From Amycolatopsis albispora (GTDB taxonomy: Bacteria; Actinomycetota; Actinomycetes; Mycobacteriales; Pseudonocardiaceae), in contig NZ_CP015163.1 in NCBI RefSeq assembly GCF_003312875.1, positions 3,968,001 to 4,032,000 of the forward strand: a stretch of 64,000 nt of DNA, in the 5' to 3' direction. Below are positions 8,132 to 17,460 of the stretch, one piece after another. The notes beneath the pieces are model-generated. The model was given only the letters and a program-made list of their open reading frames with translations, was not told the DNA's origin and searched no databases. Numbering within the stretch: position 1 is the stretch's first letter; each line of letters begins with the position of its first letter. Position numbers and translations under genes: made by a program.

Positions 8132-9916
8132 TCAGCCCAGCGCGGTGAGGAACCGGTGCGCCGCCTCCACCGCGAGCGCCGACGAACCGGCCCCGGTGAG
8201 CAGCACGGCGAAGGCCAGGTCGCCGGAATACCCCACGAACCAGCCGTGCGCGTTGCTGCCGTCGCCGTACTGCGCCGTCCCGGTTTTGCCCCGGACCCCG
8301 GGCAGGTCGCGCAGCGCCGTGCCGGTGACCACCTCGCGCATCATGCCGCGCAGCGCGTCGAGCACCTCCGGGCGCACCGGCGCGCCCAGGTTCTTCGCCT
8401 CGGTCACCGCACCACGCAGCAGGGACGGCACCGGGATCCGCCCGGCCGCCACCGTCGAAGCCACCACCGCCATGCCGAACGGGCTGGCCAGCACGGTGCC
8501 CTGGCCGAAGCCGTTCTCCGCCTGCTGCACGATGCTGCCCGCGGGCGGCACCGAACCGGTGATCGTGGTCAGTCCCGGGATCACAAAATCCGCCCCGATC
8601 CCCAGGTCCCGGGCGGAATCGGTGAGCGCCATCGCGGGCAGCTCGGTGGACAGCCTGGCGAAGGTGGTGTTGCACGACTGCGCGAAGGCCTGGCTCAACG
8701 GCACGGTGCCGAGCGCGAACCGGTCGTTGTTCGGGATCAGCCTGCCGTCGACCACCGTGGTGGCCGGGCAGTCCACCGGGGTGTCCGCCGTGACCTTGCC
8801 CGCGGCCAGCCCGGCGGCCGCGGTGACGATCTTGAACGTGGACCCCGGCGGGTACCGGCCGGTCAGCGCGATCGGGCCCTGCTGGTCGGCGGGCGCGTTC
8901 TGCGCCACCGCGAGCAGTTCGCCGGTCGACGGCTGCAACGCCACGATCATCGCCGCGCCCGGCACCGGCTCCAGCGCCCGCTCCCCCGCCTCCTGCACAC
9001 GACGGCTGATCGTGGTGGTCACCGCGTCGGCCGGTTTCGCCTCCCGCGCGTGCAGTTCGGCGACCTCGCCGCCGCCGGGGTCGGTGGTGATCACGCGCCA
9101 GCCCGCGCCACCGGCCACCTGTTCCTCCACAGTGGACCGGATGGCCGGCAGCAGCTGCTCCGCCAGCGACGAGTCCACCGGCAGCAGGCGGCGCTGCTCG
9201 CCGAACCGGAGGCCGGGCAGCTCGTAGATGACCGGCTTCACCTTCAGGTAGTCGCCCTGGCGCAGCGTGGCCACCGGGTACGCCCGCCCCGCCGCCTTCG
9301 CGCCCTCCACAATGGACTGTTCGGTGATGCTCGCGTCGAGCGGGTTCAGCGCCGCGGCCAGCGGCCCGGCCGTGGTGGCGGCGTGTGCCGGGTCGAGCAC
9401 CACGGCCACCACCGTCTCCGGCTCCAGCAACGCCTGCCCGTCCCGGTCGAGCACCGGCGCCTGCCGTGGTGTCTCCACCCGCAGCGCGAGCTGCTGCCGG
9501 GCCGCGAGTCCGGGGTGGACCGCCGACGGCAGCCACCGCACCTTCCAGGTTTCGTCCACGGTGTACAGCTCGGCGTCGGCGGTGTAGGACCAGACGCGCC
9601 CGTGCGGCAGCCGCCAGTCGAGCCGGTAGCGCGCGGCCGCCGGACTGGACTGGCCGACGTGCTCGATGGTGTGGTCGACGCGTTCCGGCTCCAACGCCGT
9701 CCGGGCCTGGTCGAGCGTGGCCTTCGCGGACTCCGGGGCGTCGGTCAGCGCCGCCGCGGCCGCGGTGTCGCCCGAAGCGAGCGCGGCGAGGAACTGCTCG
9801 GTGATCTCACGCGGGCCGTCGGCGAACAAGGCGCACCCGGCCAGCCCGGACGACAGCAGCACCGCGGCCACCCCGGCCGCCACCCCACGCCAAACCCGCA
9901 CGACCAGCAGTATCAC
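8132..9916 (-). CDS. penicillin-binding lipoprotein, MecA-N domain transpeptidase
   Basis: A 594-residue class B PBP. A hydrophobic leader with lipobox LAGC at residues 25-28 predicts a lipid-anchored extracytoplasmic enzyme. An NTF2-like MecA-N domain follows (about 35-135), then a dimerisation domain, then the transpeptidase domain with S359-TF-K362, S414-C-N416 and K544-TG. It cross-links peptidoglycan. The Mycobacterium tuberculosis counterpart in the same gene order is Rv2864c. MecA-N domains are shared with low-affinity PBPs, so reduced beta-lactam affinity is possible but unproven. The GTG at 9916 follows the DUF3093 gene by 14 bp; an inner GTG at 9901 is an alternative start. Confidence 0.93.
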   Translation of the reverse strand: MILLVVRVWRGVAAGVAAVLLSSGLAGCALFADGPREITEQFLAALASGDTAAAAALTDAPESAKATLDQARTALEPERVDHTIEHVGQSSPAAARYRLDWRLPHGRVWSYTADAELYTVDETWKVRWLPSAVHPGLAARQQLALRVETPRQAPVLDRDGQALLEPETVVAVVLDPAHAATTAGPLAAALNPLDASITEQSIVEGAKAAGRAYPVATLRQGDYLKVKPVIYELPGLRFGEQRRLLPVDSSLAEQLLPAIRSTVEEQVAGGAGWRVITTDPGGGEVAELHAREAKPADAVTTTISRRVQEAGERALEPVPGAAMIVALQPSTGELLAVAQNAPADQQGPIALTGRYPPGSTFKIVTAAAGLAAGKVTADTPVDCPATTVVDGRLIPNNDRFALGTVPLSQAFAQSCNTTFARLSTELPAMALTDSARDLGIGADFVIPGLTTITGSVPPAGSIVQQAENGFGQGTVLASPFGMAVVASTVAAGRIPVPSLLRGAVTEAKNLGAPVRPEVLDALRGMMREVVTGTALRDLPGVRGKTGTAQYGDGSNAHGWFVGYSGDLAFAVLLTGAGSSALAVEAAHRFLTALG

Positions 9917-9930
9917 CGCTGCTCAGGCGC

Positions 9931-10386
9931 TCAGGCCGAAGCGACACCCGTCGTGTCGGAGAACCGCACGTGCTCCGGCGCGTGCGTGGCGACCATCTCC
10001 GCCAGCCGGTCACCGCGGTAGTGCCTGGCGTCCACCAGCACGGTGTGCTCGCCGACCACCGCTTCGACCGCGCCCGGCGGCCCCGGCCGCACGGTCACCG
10101 ACGTCAGGTCCTCCCAGGCGGCGAACTCCTTGCCCACCCGGATCCCGGCCGCGTTGACCAGCAGCGCGACCCGCGAACCGCGGTACCAGCCGAACACCGC
10201 CGGCAGCACCAGCGCCGGCGGCACGGTGGCCCAGAACCCCAGCGTCAGCGCGCACAGCACGGCGATCGCCGCGAAAACCACCAGCAGCGCGGCGGTCAGC
10301 AGCCGGGCCCTCGGCTCGGGCGGCTTGAGCGCGGAGTACCGCTTGCGGTCGTCGGCCATCATCCGGATGGTCGCCATCGTCGACAT
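9931..10386 (-). CDS. DUF3093 family membrane protein
   Basis: A 151-residue protein with two closely spaced hydrophobic helices (about residues 30-68) followed by a soluble part with GIRVGKEFAAWEDLTSV and ARHYRGDRLAEMVATH, the pattern of the actinobacterial DUF3093 family. Function is unknown. It lies between the GNAT gene and the PBP gene on the same strand and is probably cotranscribed with them. The ATG at 10386 is taken as start; ATG codons at 10377 and 10362 are equally open, and no strong ribosome site decides between them. Confidence 0.82.
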   Translation of the reverse strand: MSTMATIRMMADDRKRYSALKPPEPRARLLTAALLVVFAAIAVLCALTLGFWATVPPALVLPAVFGWYRGSRVALLVNAAGIRVGKEFAAWEDLTSVTVRPGPPGAVEAVVGEHTVLVDARHYRGDRLAEMVATHAPEHVRFSDTTGVASA

Positions 10387-10399
10387 CAGCGCACCGCCA

Positions 10400-11254
10400 T
10401 CAGAAGAGCACCGTCGCGTAGCTCCCGACCTGCTGGAACCCGATCTTGCGATAGGCGGCCAGCGCCGGGTCGTTGTAGGCGTTGACGTACAGGCTCGCCG
10501 TGCGGCCCATGCCGCGCACCAGCCGCGAGACCACCGCCGCGGTGCCCTTGGTGCCCAGCCCGTGCCCGCGGCGGTCCGGCCGCACCCACACGCCCTGGAT
10601 CTGGCCCACGGTCGCCGACAGCGCGCCGATCTCGGCCTTGAACACCACCTCGCCGTTCTCGAACCGGGCGAAGGCGCGGCCACCGGCGATCAGCTCGGCC
10701 ACCCTGGCGCGGTAGCTGGCCCCGCCGTCCCCGGCACGCGGGTCGATGCCGACCTCTTCGATGAACATGGCGATCGCGGCGGGCAGGTACCGCTCCAGCT
10801 CGTCGGGACGGACCGCGCGGACCAGGTGGTCCGGGGTGCACGCGGGCGGCGAATCCAGCGCGAGCAGCGGCTGGTCGTGCCGCACCTCCCTGGCCGGGCC
10901 CCATTCGGTGGCCAGCTCGTCCCACAGCCCGAGCACCTGGTCGGCCGGGCCGACCAGCGAGGAGCAGGTGCGCTGGCGGCGCAGCGCGCGATCGGCGAAG
11001 GACCGCAGCGCCGAGGCGTTCCCGCGCAACGGGATCAGGTTCGGCCCGGAGAAGCACAGGCCCTGGATGCGGCCGGAGCGCAGCGGGCGCGAATCGGCGG
11101 CCCACAGCTCGCCACCCAGGCGCCACGGATCGAGCCCGGCCACTTCGACCCGGGCGCTCACCATGCAGCTGCCCACGGGATCGGCGGCCAGTGCGGCGCG
11201 GACCGCCGGAAAGTCCCGATCATCGAGGAGCCGCGCACCTGCTAGCCGCAACAC
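10400..11254 (-). CDS. GNAT N-acetyltransferase with DUF4081 domain
   Basis: A 284-residue protein with an N-terminal DUF4081 half (about residues 1-120) and a C-terminal GNAT half. The acetyl-CoA loop reads RPDRRGHGLGTKGTAAVV and is followed by SLYVNAYNDPALAAYRKIGF, the usual end of the fold. The counterpart in the conserved ispG-to-map stretch of Mycobacterium is Rv2867c. The acceptor is unknown. Location next to a cell-wall enzyme suggests, but does not show, an envelope role. Confidence 0.9.
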   Translation of the reverse strand: MLRLAGARLLDDRDFPAVRAALAADPVGSCMVSARVEVAGLDPWRLGGELWAADSRPLRSGRIQGLCFSGPNLIPLRGNASALRSFADRALRRQRTCSSLVGPADQVLGLWDELATEWGPAREVRHDQPLLALDSPPACTPDHLVRAVRPDELERYLPAAIAMFIEEVGIDPRAGDGGASYRARVAELIAGGRAFARFENGEVVFKAEIGALSATVGQIQGVWVRPDRRGHGLGTKGTAAVVSRLVRGMGRTASLYVNAYNDPALAAYRKIGFQQVGSYATVLF

Positions 11255-11338
11255 CCCTTCAGCCTGCCAGACAACCGCCGGGAGCGGAAAGCGAACCGGC
11301 CGGGCGGCCCGGCCGGTTTCACCCTCTCGGCCCTGGTC

Positions 11339-11737
11339 TCAGGCCCCGCGGTAGGTGCCGAAGGTCCAGCTGTTGCCCTCCGGATCGGCGATCGTCACGT
11401 TGCGCGAGCCGTAGTCGGTCTCGTACGGCTCGGTCAGGACCTTGGCGCCGGCCGCTTCCGCACGCTTGTGGACGGCGTCGGGGTCCTCGGTCACCACGTA
11501 CAGCCACTGGCTGCCGGCCTGCGGTTTCGGCAGGCCCTTCGTGTCCAGCATGGAGCCGTACATCACACCCCCGCCCTCCGGCCACCTCAGCTCACCGTGG
11601 GCGATCGACACGCCGTCGTCCCCGCGCACAGTCATCGTCTCGGTGAAGCCGAACACCTCGGTCAGGAAGACCCTCGCGGCTTCGGCGTCGTCGTACTTCA
11701 AACCGGGCCACACGCCCGGGCCGTTGAGTTCGCTCAT
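11339..11737 (-). CDS. VOC / glyoxalase-like protein
   Basis: A 132-residue single-module vicinal-oxygen-chelate protein. The beta-alpha-beta-beta-beta pattern is clear: KYDDAEAARVFLTEVFGF at the start and YGSRNVTIADPEGNSWTFGTY at the end. It lacks an obvious full set of metal ligands, so an enzymatic role is uncertain; many such proteins bind drugs or act as PhnB-type proteins. It starts 4 bp after the AraC-type gene stop and is surely in one operon with it. Confidence 0.88.
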   Translation of the reverse strand: MSELNGPGVWPGLKYDDAEAARVFLTEVFGFTETMTVRGDDGVSIAHGELRWPEGGGVMYGSMLDTKGLPKPQAGSQWLYVVTEDPDAVHKRAEAAGAKVLTEPYETDYGSRNVTIADPEGNSWTFGTYRGA

Positions 11738-11741
11738 GCGC

Positions 11742-12572
11742 TCAGTCTGCGAGCGGATCGGTCCCGCCGGCTTGGAGAAACGGGAGCTCCTCGGCGATCC
11801 AGCGGCTCGGCGGGCACCCCGCCAGCGAACGCCATTCGTTGGTCATGTGCGCCTGGTCGTAGTAACCCGCCAGGGCGGCGACGTCGGCGAGGCTGCGCCA
11901 CCCGCCCGCGCGCAGCAGGTCCCCGCTGCGCTCGAACCGCATCAGCCGCGCCGCCTGCTTCGGCGGCACACCGACCTCGCGCGCGAACCGTTCGCTGAAG
12001 TGACGCCTGCTCCAGCCGATCTCCTCGGCGAGTTCGGTCACCCCGACCCCGCCGTGCCCGGCGACCATCGACCGCCACGCCCACTGGATCTCGGAAACCA
12101 GCGTGACCGGCGCGACCGCCGCCGCCAGCTCGCGGTCCAGCAGGTCGAACCGCGCCGCCCAGTCCGGCAGCTCCCGCAGCCGCGCGGGCAGGTCGCGCCC
12201 CCAGCGCACGGGCAGCTCACCGGCGTCCACTGTGGTCGAAGCGAGTTCGGTGGCCGGAACGCCGAGCAGGGCCCGCACCCCGAGCGGGTTCAGCTCGAGG
12301 TGCAGGCCCTGCTGGTAGGCGTCCTGTTCGATGAGCACCGGCCCCAGGTGCAGGCCGCCGACCACGCAGTGGCGGTGCAGCGGGCCGTGCTCGGCACCCG
12401 GCCCGGCGACCACCCGGACCGGTTCGGCCAGGCTGATCACCAGCGTCACCGAGCGCGACGGCAGCCCGCGGTGCACGGCCAGCGTCACGCCGTGCTGGGT
12501 GTAGCCGATGTAGCGCCGCACCAGCTGCCGCAACGCCGGGTGCGGCAACCGGGTGGCCCACTGGTCGCTCAC
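11742..12572 (-). CDS. AraC family transcriptional regulator
   Basis: A 276-residue regulator with an N-terminal sensor domain (HPALRQLVRRYIGYTQHG, a DUF6597-like start) and a C-terminal pair of helix-turn-helix units. The first is GVTELAEEIGWSRRHFSERF and the second is SLADVAALAGYYDQAHMTNE, followed by GCPPSRW, the AraC C-terminal signature. The VOC gene follows directly, so AraC plus VOC form a two-gene unit whose inducer may be the VOC substrate or ligand (inference). Confidence 0.9.
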   Translation of the reverse strand: MSDQWATRLPHPALRQLVRRYIGYTQHGVTLAVHRGLPSRSVTLVISLAEPVRVVAGPGAEHGPLHRHCVVGGLHLGPVLIEQDAYQQGLHLELNPLGVRALLGVPATELASTTVDAGELPVRWGRDLPARLRELPDWAARFDLLDRELAAAVAPVTLVSEIQWAWRSMVAGHGGVGVTELAEEIGWSRRHFSERFAREVGVPPKQAARLMRFERSGDLLRAGGWRSLADVAALAGYYDQAHMTNEWRSLAGCPPSRWIAEELPFLQAGGTDPLAD

Positions 12573-12590
12573 CCGGCCAGGGTAAACCCG

Positions 12591-13742
12591 CTACCCGACG
12601 GTGACCGTCGGTTCGCCCGCCCCGGCCGTCTCGCCCGACTCCTCGGCGATGCGCATGGCCTCTTCGATCAGCGTCTCCACGATGGCGTGCTCGGGCACGG
12701 TCTTGATCACCTCGCCCTTGACGAAGATCTGCCCCTTGCCGTTGCCCGAAGCCACGCCGAGATCGGCCTCGCGCGCCTCGCCCGGCCCGTTGACGACGCA
12801 GCCCATCACCGCGACGCGCAGCGGCACCTCCATGCCCTCGAGACCGGCGGTGACCTGCTCGGCGAGCGTGTAGACGTCCACCTGCGCGCGTCCGCACGAC
12901 GGGCAGGAGACGATCTCCAGCTTGCGTTCCTTGAGGTTCAGCGACTGCAGGATCTGGATGCCGACCTTGACCTCTTCGACCGGCGGCGCCGACAGCGACA
13001 CGCGGATGGTGTCGCCGATGCCCTGGCGCAGCAGCGCGCCGAAGGCCACCGCGGACTTGATGGTGCCCTGGAACGCCGGGCCCGCCTCGGTCACGCCCAG
13101 GTGCAGCGGGTAGTCGCACTGCTCGGCGAGGAGCTCGTAGGCCCGCACCATGACCACCGGGTCGTTGTGCTTGACCGAGATCTTGATGTCGTGGAAGTCG
13201 TGCTCGGCGAACAGGCTCGCCTCCCACAGCGCCGACTCGGCGAGCGCCTCCGGGGTGGCCTTGCCGTACTTGTCCATGATCCGCTTGTCCAGCGAACCGG
13301 CGTTCACCCCGATCCGGATCGGCGTGTTGTGGTCCTTCGCCGCCTGCGCGATCTCCTTGACCTGGTCGTCGAACTTGCGGATGTTGCCGGGGTTGACCCG
13401 GACCGCCGCGCAGCCCGCTTCGATCGCGGCGAAGACGTACTTCGGCTGGAAGTGGATGTCGGCGATCACCGGGATCTGCGACTTCTTCGCGATCGCGGGC
13501 AGCGCCTCGGCGTCGTCGGCGCTCGGGCAGGCCACGCGGACGATGTCACAACCGGCCGCGGTCAGCTCGGCGATCTGCTGCAGGGTCGCGTTCACGTCGG
13601 CGGTCAGCGTGGTGGTCATCGACTGGACCGAGATCGGGTGCTCACTGCCCACACCGACCGGACCGACCTTCAGTTGGCGGGTCTTGCGGCGCTCGGCGAG
13701 CACGGGCGGCGGAAGGGCGGGCATTCCAAGCGCGACTGTCAT
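12591..13742 (-). CDS. ispG: (E)-4-hydroxy-3-methylbut-2-enyl-diphosphate synthase
   Basis: A 383-residue enzyme of the methylerythritol phosphate pathway that converts MEcPP to HMBPP using a [4Fe-4S] cluster. Cluster cysteines C280 and C283 (SCPSCGR) and C315 (GCVVNGPGE), with the following conserved glutamate, are all present. The TIM-barrel half begins [15 protein letters not shown]. It lies in the rip1-dxr neighbourhood, so two isoprenoid-precursor genes are close together, as in Mycobacterium (Rv2868c and Rv2870c). Length is standard for actinobacteria. Confidence 0.97.
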   Translation of the reverse strand: MTVALGMPALPPPVLAERRKTRQLKVGPVGVGSEHPISVQSMTTTLTADVNATLQQIAELTAAGCDIVRVACPSADDAEALPAIAKKSQIPVIADIHFQPKYVFAAIEAGCAAVRVNPGNIRKFDDQVKEIAQAAKDHNTPIRIGVNAGSLDKRIMDKYGKATPEALAESALWEASLFAEHDFHDIKISVKHNDPVVMVRAYELLAEQCDYPLHLGVTEAGPAFQGTIKSAVAFGALLRQGIGDTIRVSLSAPPVEEVKVGIQILQSLNLKERKLEIVSCPSCGRAQVDVYTLAEQVTAGLEGMEVPLRVAVMGCVVNGPGEAREADLGVASGNGKGQIFVKGEVIKTVPEHAIVETLIEEAMRIAEESGETAGAGEPTVTVG

Positions 13743-13862
13743 CGATTCCTCTGCGAATCCTCAGCGGCTATGACACCCCACACGATACCGGCGCGCCCGC
13801 ACCCGGCGGCGGCCGAGTGCGGGCGGCGGAAGGGTCAGCGCAAGCCCCTGAACTGGGGGTTT

Positions 13863-15092
13863 CTAATTGGACATGATGCGGATCGGGTTGACGATGTCGG
13901 CCGTCACGGTGAGCAGGACCACCGCGCCGCCGAGGAAAACCAACACCATCGTGACCGCGGACAACTTTGTGTAGTCCACCGGGCCGCCCGCCGCCTTCCC
14001 GCGCAGCTTGCGGAAGAAGTCGCGCACGCGCTCGTACCAGACCACGGCGATGTGCCCGCCGTCCATCGGCAGCAGCGGCAGCAGGTTGAACACGCCGACG
14101 AAGAAGTTCAGGCTGGCCAGCAGGAGCAGGAAGATCTCCCACAGCCCGTGCTCGACCGCCTCACCGCCGATCCGGCTCGCGCCCACCACGCTCATCGGCG
14201 TCTCCGGGTCGCGTTCGGCGCCGAAGATCGACTCGACCACCGCCGGGATGCGCTGCGGGAACTCGACGATCCGCTGCCAGGTCTGCACGAACATGTCGCC
14301 GGTGAAGGAGGCCGCGCCGCCGATGGCCGCGATCGGGCCGTAGTGCAGCACGGCGTCTTCCTGCTGCTTGGCCGCGCCGATCGCGCCACGCAGCTCGGTG
14401 CCGGCGGAGCCGTCCGCCTTGGGCCGGACCACCTTCGGCACGTCCACGTTCAGCACCAGGGTCTGGTCGCCGCGCTTGACCTCGATCGGCGTCGGCCCGC
14501 CGGCCGCGCCGATGGTCTTGAGCATGTCGTCCCAGGTGGGCGTGGGCGTGCCGTTGATCGACATGATCTGGTCACCGGGGAGCATCCCGGCTTCGAGCGC
14601 GGGCGCGCGGTCACCCGGCTGGCAGACCGGGTTGTTGTTCTCCTGGATGGTGGCCGCGTCGCGCACGCACTGCGAGACCGCGCCGATCACCGGCGCCGGG
14701 CTCCGGTCCAGGTTGGGCAGGCCCATGGTGATCGCCATCAGGTAGAGCACCACAAAACCGAGGATGAAGTGCGTCACCGAGCCCGCGGCCATCACCACGG
14801 TGCGCTTCCAGGTCTTCTGCCGCCACATCGCGCGCGGGGCCTCGTCCGGGGTGACCTCGTCGAGCGCGGTCATGCCGGCGATGTCGCAGAAGCCGCCCAG
14901 CGGGATCCACTTCAGGCCGTACTCGGTCTCCCCGCGGCGGAACGAGAAGACCGTCGGCCCGAAGCCGACGAAGTACCGCCGGACCTTCATGCCGAAGGCC
15001 TTGGCGGTGATCATGTGGCCGGCTTCGTGCAGGGCGACCGAAACGCAGATGCCCAGCGCGAACAGCGCCACTCCGAAAATGTAGGCGAGCAC
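13863..15092 (-). CDS. rip1: site-2 intramembrane protease, Rip1/RseP type
   Basis: A 409-residue M50 metalloprotease that cuts anti-sigma factors and other membrane proteins within the bilayer. The active-site H22-E-x-x-H26 lies in the first helix (ALHEAGHMITAK), a PDZ-like domain lies in the middle (GDQIMSINGTPTPTW), and the third ligand region is NLLPLLPMDGGH near the C-terminus. The GTG at 15092 is preceded by GGAGGG at the end of dxr, 3 bp upstream. The Mycobacterium orthologue in the same position is Rip1 (Rv2869c). Confidence 0.95.
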   Translation of the reverse strand: MLAYIFGVALFALGICVSVALHEAGHMITAKAFGMKVRRYFVGFGPTVFSFRRGETEYGLKWIPLGGFCDIAGMTALDEVTPDEAPRAMWRQKTWKRTVVMAAGSVTHFILGFVVLYLMAITMGLPNLDRSPAPVIGAVSQCVRDAATIQENNNPVCQPGDRAPALEAGMLPGDQIMSINGTPTPTWDDMLKTIGAAGGPTPIEVKRGDQTLVLNVDVPKVVRPKADGSAGTELRGAIGAAKQQEDAVLHYGPIAAIGGAASFTGDMFVQTWQRIVEFPQRIPAVVESIFGAERDPETPMSVVGASRIGGEAVEHGLWEIFLLLLASLNFFVGVFNLLPLLPMDGGHIAVVWYERVRDFFRKLRGKAAGGPVDYTKLSAVTMVLVFLGGAVVLLTVTADIVNPIRIMSN

Positions 15093-15095
15093 GCC

Positions 15096-16304
15096 CTACT
15101 TCCCTCCGGCCCGGTTGATCTCCGCGGCGCGGGCACGAGCCCACTGCTCCGCGGCCAGCACGTCCTCGACGTCGCGGGGTTCGCGCCGCCAGTCGTCGGC
15201 GGCGTCCACCACCTGGGCAACAGTGTCCACGATGGAGGTGAAGCGGGCGTTCTGCGCGCGGAAGGCGGCCACCATCACCTCGTTCGCCGCGTTGTAGACC
15301 GCGGGCACGCAGCCGCCGGCCACGCCCGCGCTCCTGGCCAGCTCGACGGCCGGGAAGGCGGCGTTGTCCAGCGGTTCGAAGGTCCACGCGGCGGCCTGGG
15401 TGAAGTCGCAGGCCGGCGCGGCACCGGGCACCCGGTCCGGCCAGTTCAGCGCCAGCGCGATCGGCAGCCGCATGTCCGGCGGGCTCGCCTGGGCCAGCGT
15501 GGAGCCGTCGGTGAAGGTGACCATCGAGTGCACGATCGACTGCGGGTGCACCACCACCTCGATGTCGGCGTAGGGCACGCCGAACAGCAGTTGCGCCTCG
15601 ATCAGCTCCAGCCCCTTGTTGACCAGGGTGGCCGAGTTGATGGTGACCACCGGGCCCATCGCCCAGTTCGGGTGCGCCAGCGCCTGGTCCACGGTGACGT
15701 GCTCGAGTTCGTGCCGCGGCCGCCCGCGGAACGGGCCACCGGAGGCGGTCAGCACCAGCTTCGAGACCTCCTCGGCGCGGCCGCCGCGCAGCGCCTGCGC
15801 CAGCGCGGAGTGCTCGGAATCGACCGGCACCAGCTGGCCGGGCTTGGCCGCGGCGAGCACCAGCGGGCCGCCCGCGATCAGCGACTCCTTGTTGGCCAGC
15901 GCGAGCGTGGCGCCGGTTTCCAGCGCGCGCAGCGTCGGCTCGAGGCCCTGGGAGCCGGGCATGCCGTTGAGCACCACGTCGGCGGGCACGTTCGCGATGA
16001 GTTCCGTCACGGAATCGGCGCCCGCGTAGATGCGCGGCAGGCGGTATTCACCCCGCGAGTAGCCGCGGCGCTGGGCCTCGGCGTACAGCGCGAGCTGCAG
16101 GTCCTCCACGGCTGTCGGCTTGATCACCGCGATGGCCTCGGCCTGGTGGGCGATGGCCTGCGCGGCGAGCAGCGCCGGGTCGGACCCGCCGGCGGCGAGG
16201 CCCGCGACCCGGAACATCCCGGGGTTGCGCTCGGCGACGTCGAGGGCCTGGGTGCCGATCGAACCGGTGGATCCGAGCACGAGGAGGCGGCGCGAAGTAG
16301 TCAT
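15096..16304 (-). CDS. dxr: 1-deoxy-D-xylulose-5-phosphate reductoisomerase
   Basis: A 402-residue enzyme for the committed step of the MEP pathway, NADPH-dependent conversion of DXP to MEP. The nucleotide motif GSTGSIG is at residues 11-17. The metal and substrate region [12 protein letters not shown], the flexible-loop part [10 protein letters not shown], and MALGPVVTI-like [20 protein letters not shown] are present. It is followed 3 bp later by rip1. A 100-bp gap with no clear promoter motif separates it from the divergent DUF2631 gene. Confidence 0.97.
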   Translation of the reverse strand: MTTSRRLLVLGSTGSIGTQALDVAERNPGMFRVAGLAAGGSDPALLAAQAIAHQAEAIAVIKPTAVEDLQLALYAEAQRRGYSRGEYRLPRIYAGADSVTELIANVPADVVLNGMPGSQGLEPTLRALETGATLALANKESLIAGGPLVLAAAKPGQLVPVDSEHSALAQALRGGRAEEVSKLVLTASGGPFRGRPRHELEHVTVDQALAHPNWAMGPVVTINSATLVNKGLELIEAQLLFGVPYADIEVVVHPQSIVHSMVTFTDGSTLAQASPPDMRLPIALALNWPDRVPGAAPACDFTQAAAWTFEPLDNAAFPAVELARSAGVAGGCVPAVYNAANEVMVAAFRAQNARFTSIVDTVAQVVDAADDWRREPRDVEDVLAAEQWARARAAEINRAGGK

Positions 16305-16407
16305 CGCCGACGATTATCGCGGACTCCCGGCGCGGGGCGGTCGGCGCGGTGTGGGATCATCTCGGTTGCCGGAGTCAGTGTGGTGTCAGCGTGGTTGAGG
16401 AGTGATC

Positions 16408-16665
16408 GTGGCGAGCAAGGCGGTCGAGAAGCGGTCGAACCAGGTCGACCCCCGCGACGAGCCGTCGGCCGAGTGGGGCTGGCACGGCACGTTCCCGAAG
16501 GCCACCCGGATCGCCGGCTGGCTGACCGCGGCGGCGATGCTGGTGATGCTGATCGGCAACCACCGCAACGCGATGGAGGACATCTGGCTGGTCGGCATCG
16601 CGATCGGCCTGGTTTTCCTGCTGCTGCTGGACCTGCGCAAGCGCCGCACGGCCTGGCGCCGCTAG
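16408..16665 (+). CDS. DUF2631 small membrane protein
   Basis: An 85-residue protein with a charged N-terminus (KAVEKRSNQVDPRDEPSAEW) then WHGTFPKATRIAG and two hydrophobic helices (about residues 38-52 and 60-77), ending in RKRRTAWRR. This is the DUF2631 pattern found next to dxr in actinobacteria. The GTG at 16408 is preferred over the in-frame GTG at 16402 because GAGGAG (16397-16402) is then spaced 5 bases away. Function unknown. The stop overlaps the converging EF-hand gene by 4 bp. Confidence 0.88.
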   Translation: MASKAVEKRSNQVDPRDEPSAEWGWHGTFPKATRIAGWLTAAAMLVMLIGNHRNAMEDIWLVGIAIGLVFLLLLDLRKRRTAWRR

Positions 16666-17210
16666 CGCCCGCCGACCGGTAGGTCGAACCGGCCGAACAC
16701 CCAGGTCCCCGGGGCGTCCGGGTCGTTCCCGGCCCAGAACTCGGTCCACAGCTCGGCGAACTCCGCCTTGGAGAGGCGGCCGTCGCCGTCGGTGTCGAGC
16801 AGCGGGAATATCTCGTCGGTGTTGACGCGCCGGCCGCTCCACGCCTCGACCAGGCGGCGGTACTCGTCGGCGGTGATCTCGCCGTCGCCGTTCTCGTCGA
16901 CCGCCTCGAACATGGCCCGCGCGGTGCCCGCGACCACGTCGAGCATGGTGCCGAGCCGGTCCACCACGAGCAGCACCTCGTCGAGGGTGACCTTGTTGTC
17001 GCGGTTGAGGTCCGAGGTGTTCAGCAGGGTGGACCACCAGCCCATCATGATGGTCTTCAGGCGGGCGTCGCGCTCGGGATCGCGGTCGCGCACGGCGAGC
17101 CAGCGGGCGGTCAGCGCCGCGAAGTCCGCCTCCTCGAGCAGCCCGTCGGCGTTGGCGTCCATGGCGTTGAACACGCCGGCGATCTTGCGTCTCTGGAACT
17201 CGGTCGACAC
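16662..17210 (-). CDS. EF-hand calcium-binding protein (calerythrin-like)
   Basis: A 182-residue acidic protein with four 12-residue EF-hand loops: DANADGLLEEAD, DLNRDNKVTLDE, DENGDGEITADE and DTDGDGRLSKAE. Three end with the bidentate Glu; the first ends in Asp, so it may bind Ca2+ weakly. Size and layout resemble calerythrin of Saccharopolyspora erythraea, a cytosolic calcium buffer or sensor. The GTG at 17210 is preferred over the in-frame GTG at 17225 because AGAGGA sits just upstream of it. The neighbours give no functional hint. Confidence 0.92.
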   Translation of the reverse strand: MSTEFQRRKIAGVFNAMDANADGLLEEADFAALTARWLAVRDRDPERDARLKTIMMGWWSTLLNTSDLNRDNKVTLDEVLLVVDRLGTMLDVVAGTARAMFEAVDENGDGEITADEYRRLVEAWSGRRVNTDEIFPLLDTDGDGRLSKAEFAELWTEFWAGNDPDAPGTWVFGRFDLPVGGR

Positions 17211-17269
17211 TGCGGTTCCTCTCACACGGCGGCGGAGGCCCCAGGGTGACGAACCGGGCGCCGGTCAAC

Positions 17270-17298
17270 AACGGGCCACCCGGGTAATCCATTTTCCC
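17270..17298 (-). promoter_or_regulatory. possible ECF-sigma promoter of the EF-hand gene
   Basis: Read on the minus strand, GGGAAAAT (17298-17291) is followed after 17 bases by CGTT (17273-17270), about 60 bases before the EF-hand start. This resembles the GGAA...CGT pattern used by ECF sigma factors. Spacing is right, but short motifs like this occur by chance. Confidence 0.25.
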
Positions 17299-17438
17299 GA
17301 CCCGGTGAACACCCCCATCACCCAGCGCGACCGCGCGGACCGCCCGGGCCGGGGTTGATCTTTCGCACTGGCGCCGATCCCGGCGACTTCCACGCACTGG
17401 TTTCCCTGCGCGCGAAGCGCAGTTCTACGCCGCCGTAC

Positions 17439-17460
17439 AACCTGCTCCGTAAGGCAGGTT
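17439..17460 (-). terminator. hairpin after the 91-residue protein gene
   Basis: AACCTGC and GCAGGTT pair perfectly (7 bp, 8-base loop) and abut the stop codon at 17460-17462. There is no U-run after it, which is common for actinobacterial terminators. A second small stem CTGCGC/GCGCAG lies at 17406-17422. Confidence 0.45.

Noticed and set aside
11442..16682. Very long plus-strand open frame (over 1700 codons) across ispG, rip1 and dxr
   Set aside because: It is antisense to well-recognised genes, rich in Arg/His/Gly/Asp, with no family resemblance; it is a by-product of high GC at third codon positions.
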